From: Dechloromonas sp. TW-R-39-2
GTDB taxonomy: Bacteria > Pseudomonadota > Gammaproteobacteria > Burkholderiales > Rhodocyclaceae
NCBI RefSeq assembly: GCF_016864195.1
Contig: NZ_CP045202.1
Span: 1,271,001-1,335,000, forward strand
Length of the DNA: 64,000 nt
Reading direction: 5' to 3'
Shown here: positions 1 through 7,526 of the stretch, piece by piece
Layout of the letters: every line of letters starts with the position of its first letter
Numbering within the stretch: the first letter of the stretch is position 1
Program-made: the position numbers and the translations under genes
Notes under the pieces: generated by a model
What the model saw: the letters and a program-made list of their open reading frames with translations, nothing else
Database searches by the model: none
What the model was told of the DNA's origin: nothing

Positions 1-1
1 C

Positions 2-2557
2 CGCCGAGCCTCAATTGATGTGAAGCTCATCCGTCGAGAGATATTGAAAATTCGTTTGCTCAGATCCTGGGCGAATATTCGCGAGATTGCTGAAAAACGT
101 CGTTCAGTAGCAGGGGTACTTTTGCAGTTCCTCCTAAGAAAGCTCGACGACAAAGTGCGTGGTGTCGACTTGCGTGTTGAATGCAAGGTCGGTGAGCTGG
201 CTGAAGCCCTCAAGTCCGATCTAGAGATCGGGCCCCAGGTAAAAGATGATCTGACGGCGATAGATGCGGGCTTGCTTTATCTGCATGACAATGGTGTTGT
301 AATTCTCGATCGGGGAAAAACCGTTTTCCGTTCGGCGATGACCATTGAAATTTTCTCCGAGGAGCGCCGCGGGTTTACAAATGCTGACTACGAGCCACTG
401 AAAGAGCATTACAACGAGAAGAATTTTCAGATTCATGTCATCCATGAATACGCCAAGCTAGGCTTGAAGAAGCTGTCTGACGCGCTGAATTTTGTGTTGG
501 CCTACTTTACGTTGCCAAAGCTCGAATTCATCCGAAGGTATTTTGCCGGCCGAAAAGAGATCCTCGACCGGGCAACGACTGAAGAGTCCTATCGGCGGAT
601 CGTTGAGTCCCTTCGCCACCCGATTCAGCAGCGTTTGGTCTCCGAAAAAGCTGACACAAACCGCCTGATCCTAGCAGGCCCTGGCTCCGGGAAAACCAGG
701 GTGATTGTTCACCGTGTTGCCTATCTGGTTCGTGTCCTGCGCGAACCACCGAGTAGCATTATCGTTCTTGCATTCAATAGAGGGGCTGCCTGGGAAATTC
801 GTCAGCGCCTAAGGAATTTGATTGCTTCCGATGCGGGTGCGGTGACGGTGTTGACCTATCACGCGTTAGCATTTCGATTGACCGGGACGAGTTTTGCCAA
901 CCTAGCAGAACAAGCGACATCGGATGCGCCATCGATCAGCCTGGATGGCGTACTCGATAAAGCGATTGCGTTGTTGCAAGGCAAAACGGATCTGAACGGC
1001 ATTGAAGGTGACAGCGACGAACTGCGTGAGCGGTTATTGGCGGGCTATCGCCACATCCTAGTCGATGAGTATCAAGATATTGACCAGCGCCAATACGAGT
1101 TGATCAGCGCGCTAGCCGGTCGGCAGGCTGCTGATAAAGATGCTCGCCTCACCTTGTTGGCAGTCGGTGACGACGATCAAAACATTTATACATTCCGGGG
1201 CACAAGCAACGAGTTTATCCACCGTTTTCAGGAGGACTATCAGGCAAAGGTTGAATATCTGGTGGAGAACTATCGATCAAATGCGAACATCATTGCCGCA
1301 GCCAATGCATTAATCGCCTCGCATCCTAATCGCTTGAAGGTTGATCACCCAATTCGTATCAATCACGCGAGGCAGAGTGAATCTCCTGGTGGGCTATGGC
1401 AGCGACTGGATCCGATTGCACAAGGGCGTACGCAGATACTAAGTGTTCCGGGCGATCATGTCGGACAGGCAGTGGTTGTTATTGAAGAGCTGATGCGTTT
1501 AAAAGCCTTGGATGCCAACAGTGATTGGGGCGATTTTGCTGTGCTGGCTAGAAATCGTGCAACCCTGGATCCGTTCCGAGCTTGGTGCCATCAGAACAAA
1601 ATCGGATATCGAGTCTCAGATAAGGAGAGTGCCGGTCCCCGTTTTTACCAGACAAGAGAAGCCTATCTCCTACTGGACATGCTGCGATCAAAACCCAGTC
1701 GCCGTCTAAAGCCACGTGGCTTGCTACGCTGGTTCGAGATGCGATTTGGTGGTCAGTATCATGACAACCCTTGGCTCAATCTGCTGGGCCAGTTCGTCGA
1801 GGAGTTCGTCTGTATTTGGGGGGAGATATCGGTGCCCAGCAGTACCGTTGCCGATGAGCTCTATGAGTTTGGTGTGGATGCGGTGAGGACAGATCGGGGA
1901 AGGCTGACGCTCTCCACCGTGCATTCAGCCAAGGGGCGAGAATTCAAGCATGTCGTGATTCTGGATGGGCAGGATTGGACAAGCTCAAACGACGATGAGC
2001 GACGTCTGTACTATGTTGGTATGACTCGAGCCAAAGAAAATCTTGTTCTTTGCCAATCAGCAATAGGCTCGAACCCGTTTTCCAAGAGAATCAACGGTGA
2101 TGGGATGATCCGTATCCCAATTCCTGAGACAGTGAATAGGCTTGATTCGCTGGCGCTCAAGTACCTCGCATTAGGACTGGCTGACATTGATCTTGGCTAT
2201 GCGGGACGGATGGGGGATCAGCATCCCATTCATCGTGTTCTCGACGGATTGGAGTACGGTGAGGAGCTGCAGATCTTCCAAACGGAAAAGCGGATTGAAA
2301 TCAGGGTGCCTTCATCTCGCCTGCCGATAGGTGCGTTAGCCAAGAGATTCAAAGTGCCGGAGGGCCGGCTTGTTGATGTGCGGCTCGACACCTTGGTCCG
2401 TAGATCAAAAAAACAATCTGCACCGCCATACGCAGAAATGATGCGCGTAGAGAACTGGTATGTGCCGCTGGTCACACTAACTGTTATGCCAGCGGAAACG
2501 CCTGGAATTAAAGTTTGCCAAGAATCCGCTGTCCAGCAAGTGGAAGCCGAAAACTAA
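2..2557 (+). CDS. UvrD/Rep-type superfamily 1 DNA helicase, 5'-truncated by the window (possibly a RecQ-UvrD fusion)
   Basis: ATP-dependent 3'-5' DNA helicase of superfamily 1. All UvrD motifs are visible. Counting from the GTG at position 20, they are Walker A AGPGSGKT (residues 219-226), motif II DEYQD (349-353), motif III GDDDQNIYTFRG, motif IV ENYRSN, motif V TVHSAKGREF and motif VI YVGMTRAKE (near 667). The frame stays open to the left edge with no stop, and about 210 residues precede Walker A, so the GTG at 20 is probably internal. From memory, this N-terminal stretch (with its ATTEESYRRIVES segment) resembles the linker of large RecQ-UvrD fusion helicases found in accessory regions; that is inference. 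The C-terminal 140 residues are not recognised. It lies on the cargo side of the Tn7-like operon and could be cargo. Confidence 0.85.
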   Translation, partial: RRASIDVKLIRREILKIRLLRSWANIREIAEKRRSVAGVLLQFLLRKLDDKVRGVDLRVECKVGELAEALKSDLEIGPQVKDDLTAIDAGLLYLHDNGVVILDRGKTVFRSAMTIEIFSEERRGFTNADYEPLKEHYNEKNFQIHVIHEYAKLGLKKLSDALNFVLAYFTLPKLEFIRRYFAGRKEILDRATTEESYRRIVESLRHPIQQRLVSEKADTNRLILAGPGSGKTRVIVHRVAYLVRVLREPPSSIIVLAFNRGAAWEIRQRLRNLIASDAGAVTVLTYHALAFRLTGTSFANLAEQATSDAPSISLDGVLDKAIALLQGKTDLNGIEGDSDELRERLLAGYRHILVDEYQDIDQRQYELISALAGRQAADKDARLTLLAVGDDDQNIYTFRGTSNEFIHRFQEDYQAKVEYLVENYRSNANIIAAANALIASHPNRLKVDHPIRINHARQSESPGGLWQRLDPIAQGRTQILSVPGDHVGQAVVVIEELMRLKALDANSDWGDFAVLARNRATLDPFRAWCHQNKIGYRVSDKESAGPRFYQTREAYLLLDMLRSKPSRRLKPRGLLRWFEMRFGGQYHDNPWLNLLGQFVEEFVCIWGEISVPSSTVADELYEFGVDAVRTDRGRLTLSTVHSAKGREFKHVVILDGQDWTSSNDDERRLYYVGMTRAKENLVLCQSAIGSNPFSKRINGDGMIRIPIPETVNRLDSLALKYLALGLADIDLGYAGRMGDQHPIHRVLDGLEYGEELQIFQTEKRIEIRVPSSRLPIGALAKRFKVPEGRLVDVRLDTLVRRSKKQSAPPYAEMMRVENWYVPLVTLTVMPAETPGIKVCQESAVQQVEAEN

Positions 2558-2648
2558 TACATGCCGTAGACGCGTTCATGTTGGGCGCGCCCTGATTGTC
2601 ATTCCGACAGCCCTATGGCCAGCTAACTATCCCGCACGAAATAATGTT

Positions 2649-2675
2649 CGCTTGGGTTTGCCAAGCGTTTTGTTA
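2649..2675 (+). terminator. Probable intrinsic terminator after the helicase gene
   Basis: A perfect 7-bp inverted repeat, CGCTTGG (2649-2655) and CCAAGCG (2661-2667), with a 5-base loop is followed by TTTTGTTATT. It lies 92 bp after the helicase stop codon and just before the regulator gene's promoter region. Confidence 0.5.
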
Positions 2676-2690
2676 TTGCATAAACTATGC
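2658..2690 (+). promoter_or_regulatory. Candidate promoter with overlapping palindromic operator for the XRE-tniQ pair
   Basis: TTGCCA (2658-2663) lies 17 bp before TAAACT (2681-2686), a reasonable sigma-70 pair. A perfect palindrome, GCATA-AAC-TATGC (2678-2690), covers the -10 element, and another TATGC follows at 2695-2699. An operator over the -10 suggests repression, most simply by the HTH protein encoded immediately downstream. Promoter and regulator assignment are inferred from sequence only. Confidence 0.4.
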
Positions 2691-2706
2691 GAAATTATGC
2701 AAATGA

Positions 2707-3069
2707 ATGCGGTTATCGATGATTGAGCACACGCTTATTGGGCGTCTGAAGTATGCGGTCAATGTTCTCGGCCTGAGTCAGCAAGAAATCTCCGCAGCTA
2801 CTGGCATTCACCAGTCACAGATTTCTAGAATGCTGTCTGGAAAGGTACGGAGAGTTTCAAAGAACCTGCAAAAGCTGAGCTCCTACCTTGAAAATTTGCA
2901 TGAGTTATATGCAAAACAGGACGCTATCCCCCAAGTGCTTGTGGATGCGATTCGTTTTTCGTGGGATGGGACCTTGCAACATGCAGATGCATTGGCACGC
3001 GTCATTGTTAGCCTCAAAGGGCTCAGGGAGCTAATGAATTGTCCTTCCGGGGCTACGAAAAATGTTTGA
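2707..3069 (+). CDS. Small XRE-like helix-turn-helix protein, partner of the second TniQ
   Basis: A 120-residue protein. Residues about 12-60 form a Cro/XRE-type helix-turn-helix (LGLSQQEISAATGIHQSQIS, with Q-Q-E and S-Q-I-S in the usual places). The remaining ~60 residues are helical-looking and not recognised. The ATG at 2707 is used; an ATG at 2719 in the same frame would remove four residues, and neither has a good Shine-Dalgarno sequence. The gene ends inside the next one (8-bp overlap), so the two are translationally coupled. It probably controls expression of the pair through the palindrome just upstream, but it could instead be a DNA-binding subunit that helps the TniQ protein find its target. 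Confidence 0.75.
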   Translation: MRLSMIEHTLIGRLKYAVNVLGLSQQEISAATGIHQSQISRMLSGKVRRVSKNLQKLSSYLENLHELYAKQDAIPQVLVDAIRFSWDGTLQHADALARVIVSLKGLRELMNCPSGATKNV

Positions 3070-4483
3070 GTCTGTTTTGAAAATTAAGCCCATTCCTGAC
3101 GAAACAAGTTATGGGCTTGTAATGGCTCTCGGGAATCTGCTCGGTGCGAGATCTTATGGTGAGGCGCTAACAGCTGTATTTGGCGATGCTAGAGGAGGGC
3201 TGATCGACCCATTAGATTGTGAGCCAAATCGACTGGCTGCGCTTCTGGGCAAAGTATCGTTAGAGGAGCCTGGCGAGCTACTTCTCAAGCATTCACTGTG
3301 GCCGTATTTCATTGCCTTCCATAAGGTTGGTATTGCAGGGCTAATCGAAATTGCGGCAAGCACAGTGCAGGCGAGAGGGGTTTTGGGGTTGAACGGTTCT
3401 CAACTTGTCGCCCAAGCTTGGAGAGCTAAATATTGCCCAGTTTGTGCCCAGGATCAATTGGAGAACCACCAGCGAACCACATGGATTCGTGCGCATCAAT
3501 TGCCTGGAGTTGCAGTGTGTTTCCGTCATGGGAATTTTTTGGTCAACAGTTCTTTGCCGTTGGGCAAGGCAGGGGATCTGCGAGCTGAGATCGAATTTCC
3601 CGAAGTCGCCTCAATTTCGGTAGCGTCTGTTCGAGACTCATATCTGGATAGTGGCGTGTGGAGTATTAATAATCCACACTTGCTTTTAGCTCAAGTTAGC
3701 CATGCAGTTTTGGGAAGTAACTTTCGTTTTTCAGATCAATCGAAAGTTAGGTTACTTTATGGAAGAGCATTACATAGGCATGGTCTCATTTCGGGTAAGG
3801 CAATCGATTGGTCTGGCATTGAATTGTTCTTGCGAGATTGTTACGGAGAGTTATTGGCAAAACAATTAGGGGGCGAGTTCAAAGGGGTAGGCTTTAGGAA
3901 GTGGCTGGGAGGAATGATCCACGGCACTCAGTATCCGCGCCAATCATTTCGACATGTGTTGCTATTGGGGGCATTGTTTGATCGACTGCCATCTGTAAAG
4001 GAGGTTGAGTTGGCCATGCCGATCGCTGGGTGTGACAACGTCGCACACCATCAACGTCCTATTTTCTGTTCCGAAAAAAACAAAGATCGCAACGCTATAC
4101 GCAGCAAGATCAGAGCATTGATCCAAGAGAAACCAGATTTGAGGAGAACAGATCTACGTAAATTGCTTGGTTGGGCTAACTATGAGTGGGCGCTCAAATA
4201 CGACACCGAATGGTTGGATTTGACAGTGAAATTGGTGCCTAAATGCCGTAGAAGAGACGGTTCCCGTGCGGGTGCGGACTGGGGGGGGCGAGATATGAGA
4301 GTTGCATTGATAATTCAGAAGTTGCCCCTTGGTCAAAAAGCCCGATTAAGGCGAGGACGAAGCTCTATCAATCTTTCCGAGTTAGCTCGTATTACCAATA
4401 ATTCTCAAGATGTACTACGCAGGGTAATTAAACAACCAGCTACTAAAGCCGAACTTCAGAAGCTTCGGCTTGGATGGAACTAG
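3062..4483 (+). CDS. TniQ/TnsD-type transposition target selector (second copy)
   Basis: A 473-residue TniQ-family protein. The N-terminal half has the TniQ fold pattern and a zinc-binding set CPVC (125-128) plus C153-x2-H156 in the context GVAVCFRHG. The C-terminal part (about 335-473) resembles the TnsD DNA-binding tail: IRALIQEKPDLRRTDLRKL is followed by YEWALKYDTEWLD, the recurrent 'Y-W-L-x-H-D-x-x-W-L' type motif. Members of this family bind attachment-site DNA and recruit the TnsC ATPase. The protein differs clearly from the TniQ at 4509-6026 and is encoded convergently to it (25-bp gap) with its own regulator, so the element appears to carry two target-selection options. The actual target is unknown. 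Confidence 0.82.
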   Translation: MFESVLKIKPIPDETSYGLVMALGNLLGARSYGEALTAVFGDARGGLIDPLDCEPNRLAALLGKVSLEEPGELLLKHSLWPYFIAFHKVGIAGLIEIAASTVQARGVLGLNGSQLVAQAWRAKYCPVCAQDQLENHQRTTWIRAHQLPGVAVCFRHGNFLVNSSLPLGKAGDLRAEIEFPEVASISVASVRDSYLDSGVWSINNPHLLLAQVSHAVLGSNFRFSDQSKVRLLYGRALHRHGLISGKAIDWSGIELFLRDCYGELLAKQLGGEFKGVGFRKWLGGMIHGTQYPRQSFRHVLLLGALFDRLPSVKEVELAMPIAGCDNVAHHQRPIFCSEKNKDRNAIRSKIRALIQEKPDLRRTDLRKLLGWANYEWALKYDTEWLDLTVKLVPKCRRRDGSRAGADWGGRDMRVALIIQKLPLGQKARLRRGRSSINLSELARITNNSQDVLRRVIKQPATKAELQKLRLGWN

Positions 4484-4508
4484 TCTCCAAGTGCATCCTT
4501 CGCGTTAT

Positions 4509-6026
4509 TTATTTGCATTGGGAGTTCCGAGTGCCGAAAAATGGATAGTTTTGTTTAAGCCATTGGTGGTCATTACGCACTAGCCACTGAAATGGATTGC
4601 CTGGAATATTTCGGATGGTTTTCTGATCAGCTCCTGGGTGTTCTTCAAGCAAGGCCAGCAATTCCTTTCGTCGAGATTTGATTTGTTTATTCAGATTTGC
4701 CTTGTACCAGTTGGCTCTCAGTTTCTGATTGCGAGCCATGTATGCAGTGATCCAGCGCCTGCTAACATCTAGGCTCTCTGCAATCTCTTCGCGGGAAGCC
4801 CCTTTTGAAATTAACTTTAAGAGCCGCTTTGTAAACTCAGGGGATTCCTTGTGAGGCCGTTTTTGATAGGGCACTTTGTGCCTTTCGGCCCAAGTCATCA
4901 CCCGCTTCAAAGTTATGCCAAGCCCAAGAGCTGCTTTGTTGAGCGACATGTCCTTCTGAATTACAAGTTCAACTAAAGATTTATCTAAAGAGTCATCGTT
5001 TTTTCGTTGCATTTGGAATTTCGTTAGAACGGGATCCTCTTCTGAGCTGTATTGGCGATAATGCTCGACGAACTCTTCAAACGAGTTGAAGAGAAGATCG
5101 ATTAGAAGCAGGTACTTGGACGGATGTTGAAGTCGCTTAGATCCCCTTAGCATGGGGCCAAGTATTCCTAGATCCTCCCTTTGTATGCCACGGATAAAAT
5201 CAAATCCAGGGTAGTCGACTAAGTATGTGTGGCGATTAAGGAAAGCATTTTGAATGTCAGACCAACGGAGAGTCCCGTTGGGGTGAATCCATCCTGCCGC
5301 CTGAAGTTGTGCATAAAATGCCAGGCGCAATATCTCCGGGCGGAACTGGATCTGTGATTTAGCAGCGAGCTCGCTTAAACGCCCAAGTTGTTCAAGCTGA
5401 TCCCATGTCTTGTCTGGCAGGTTTTCGCTCGTGGCTACACTTGAAAGCTCGCCGAGGTCATCAGGCAATGGCCATGAGGCTACTGTGTATTGATTATTGG
5501 GATTCGAGACATAGTGAAGCCCTTGTTTGTGCTTGGGGCAAATCCAGGTGGTTGGCCATTGATTTATCAGCCACCAACGAGCGATTCCATGGTCATCTTT
5601 TTCCTCGTTCGCGCATGATTTGCAAAACTTAAGTGGATGCGAGGTGGCGGCGCGACTGGATGGAAGACCTAGGACAAATTTTAGTCGTTCAACACTATTA
5701 CTCAGCATCATGGCTTGTACTTTAGCCATTGTTTCAGGAGGTCGGAATGCCGCGTAAAAAGCGTAATGCGTATGTTGATGTATGAGGTCGACGGATGTGC
5801 CCAGTAGATTGGCTGTAGCTTTTCCAAAATGACCAAGACGACCAGGAAAATCGAGTACAAAGCCAGCCGTATTAGAGCCAAATAGCCTTCGGGAGGTGAC
5901 TGCCGGCGTCCCTATGCCCGCAATACGGTGATAGCGGGAACACCAACTAAAAAGTGATTCACCTGGAGATATGGCCGGGATACAGTCAAGGTGGTGATTT
6001 TGGAAAAGGTCATTTGCGAAGCCCAT
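4509..6026 (-). CDS. tniQ: TniQ/TnsD-type target selector of the Tn7-like operon
   Basis: A 505-residue TniQ-family protein encoded last in the tnsA-B-C-tniQ operon, 12 bp after tnsC. The N-terminus shows the family opening (P-x-I-S-P-G-E-S-L-F-S-W-C-S-R). A zinc-binding set is present, CKSC (135-138) and CPKH (163-166). The C-terminal ~200 residues contain repeated helix-turn-helix-like segments (KAALGLGITLKRVMTWAERH; REEIAESLDVSRRWITAYMA) and end in FQWLVRNDHQWLKQNYP, the TnsD-type terminal motif. It should bind a chromosomal target sequence and recruit TnsC. Its length fits TnsD (about 500) rather than the short TniQ of CRISPR-associated transposons. Confidence 0.85.
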   Translation of the reverse strand: MGFANDLFQNHHLDCIPAISPGESLFSWCSRYHRIAGIGTPAVTSRRLFGSNTAGFVLDFPGRLGHFGKATANLLGTSVDLIHQHTHYAFYAAFRPPETMAKVQAMMLSNSVERLKFVLGLPSSRAATSHPLKFCKSCANEEKDDHGIARWWLINQWPTTWICPKHKQGLHYVSNPNNQYTVASWPLPDDLGELSSVATSENLPDKTWDQLEQLGRLSELAAKSQIQFRPEILRLAFYAQLQAAGWIHPNGTLRWSDIQNAFLNRHTYLVDYPGFDFIRGIQREDLGILGPMLRGSKRLQHPSKYLLLIDLLFNSFEEFVEHYRQYSSEEDPVLTKFQMQRKNDDSLDKSLVELVIQKDMSLNKAALGLGITLKRVMTWAERHKVPYQKRPHKESPEFTKRLLKLISKGASREEIAESLDVSRRWITAYMARNQKLRANWYKANLNKQIKSRRKELLALLEEHPGADQKTIRNIPGNPFQWLVRNDHQWLKQNYPFFGTRNSQCK

Positions 6027-6038
6027 TGGTGCGAACCA

Positions 6039-7526
6039 CTAAGATCCATCAGGGGGCTTCCCATTGATGATGACTGTTTCTAATTCATCAAGATGATGTT
6101 CGCGTAGAGAGTTTTTTAGGGGAGAGCACGGGGCGCTTTGTTTCTCTCGTTGTTTTGAACATTTACGTTCGATTGATTTCCGATCTGCTTCAGCAGAGGC
6201 AACAGGGTCAACGACAATTTTATTGTTCTCAACAAACGAAGAAACTGGCGGATCGTTTTCGCTTTGACCCCCAACGTTTTGGCTGGACGTCTTCCCCCAT
6301 TTCTCTATGTAGTAGTCATAGTCAACGTCAATGCACTGCTTGAGTTTGATGATGTCGTGCTCAGTAAATGCGCTGATTAAAGGTTTCATTTTTCTTAATT
6401 TTGTAGAAGCAGCGGCTGCTTGATTGATCAAGGAATCGTCGACTTCCTTCGCTGGAAATTTCACCCTCAGCTTTTCTAATTGGCAATGAAGTTCGATATA
6501 AAAGTCCTCAAACCCACCGCTGAGTTGTAGTTTGAGTAATTCATTTTTTTCGTTGAAGACATCTCGAGATCCATCGAGATGGCAAGTTGCAACGGTTTGA
6601 ATAAACTTTTTCCATTCTGGGTCGTTGATCGACTCTGCCGGGTTTCGGCGAAGCTCATTGGTGGCGAACAGCCTTCGCAGTTGCTGTGTTGCATACTTTT
6701 CGTCTTCATTTTTTTTGGGAGGGAGTAATCGAAATCCCAAAGGGTTCCCCGAAAAAATAAGTGAAATGCGCTGGTTCGCTATCCGCAAAAACCAGTCACG
6801 TATATCTGCTGAGCCAGATTTTGAAAAGTTATTGGCCTGGATTTCATCGACAGCAAGAATGCCTACGTAATGAGTTCGCAGGAGTCGTAAAGCTCGTTCC
6901 ATTTTCGTGTTTGCAGATTTTGCGCCTTTCAGTGTGGCCTCGAAAATATCGCCGTTGGCCTTTAGGGCGTCATCTATCGCTCTTACGATTTGCTCGGCCA
7001 AAGCTTCGATAGACGCGATACTGGTCATGTCTATCCGAATCCATGTGATTTGGGCAATCAGGGCCAATCCAAAAATGTTTTCTCGGTACACAACCTGGGG
7101 GATGCTCTGTAGCGCTGCTTCTAGCAAATGCGATTTGCCAAGTCCGGTCAAGCCGGAGAGGACAACCCCGCAATAGCTACTATGAATAACAACAGGATCG
7201 GAGGGCTGCGATGCAGTCGAAAAATAGGATGTCTGATTTTGTTGGACAGTTGGGTTCTTTTGAAAAAGCGTGATTTTTAGAGCTCTATGGATATTTAAGC
7301 CAAGTTGGAGTGCAGTATTGGTTGGGGCCACTACCGCCGCCATATAGGCAGGAAATAGATCGATATCTTGGTTTTGGCGACGCCAAGCCGCATCAAGGAA
7401 GGGATTTCGCGCAATCAAAGGAAATATCTCTTTTTCTGTTGATGCGAGGCATATTCCTTCTAGCAGGGGGTTGGTTTTGGGTGAATCTGGCGCTGATTGT
7501 CCCCTAGTTGTCCGTGCCTGATTCAT
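6039..7526 (-). CDS. tnsC: TnsC-like AAA+ ATPase, transposition regulator
   Basis: A 495-residue AAA+ ATPase that links target choice (TniQ) to the transposase (TnsA/TnsB). Walker A is GLTGLGKS (125-132), Walker B is LAVDEIQ (D227, E228), and a sensor-type SGNP follows at 259-262. The basic, low-complexity C-terminal tail (about 450-495) may contact TnsA/TnsB, by analogy with Tn7 TnsC. Its start codon overlaps the tnsB stop by 4 bp (ATGA), so the two are translationally coupled. The size is close to Tn7 TnsC (555) and larger than the TniB ATPases of Tn5053-type elements. Confidence 0.87.
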   Translation of the reverse strand: MNQARTTRGQSAPDSPKTNPLLEGICLASTEKEIFPLIARNPFLDAAWRRQNQDIDLFPAYMAAVVAPTNTALQLGLNIHRALKITLFQKNPTVQQNQTSYFSTASQPSDPVVIHSSYCGVVLSGLTGLGKSHLLEAALQSIPQVVYRENIFGLALIAQITWIRIDMTSIASIEALAEQIVRAIDDALKANGDIFEATLKGAKSANTKMERALRLLRTHYVGILAVDEIQANNFSKSGSADIRDWFLRIANQRISLIFSGNPLGFRLLPPKKNEDEKYATQQLRRLFATNELRRNPAESINDPEWKKFIQTVATCHLDGSRDVFNEKNELLKLQLSGGFEDFYIELHCQLEKLRVKFPAKEVDDSLINQAAAASTKLRKMKPLISAFTEHDIIKLKQCIDVDYDYYIEKWGKTSSQNVGGQSENDPPVSSFVENNKIVVDPVASAEADRKSIERKCSKQREKQSAPCSPLKNSLREHHLDELETVIINGKPPDGS

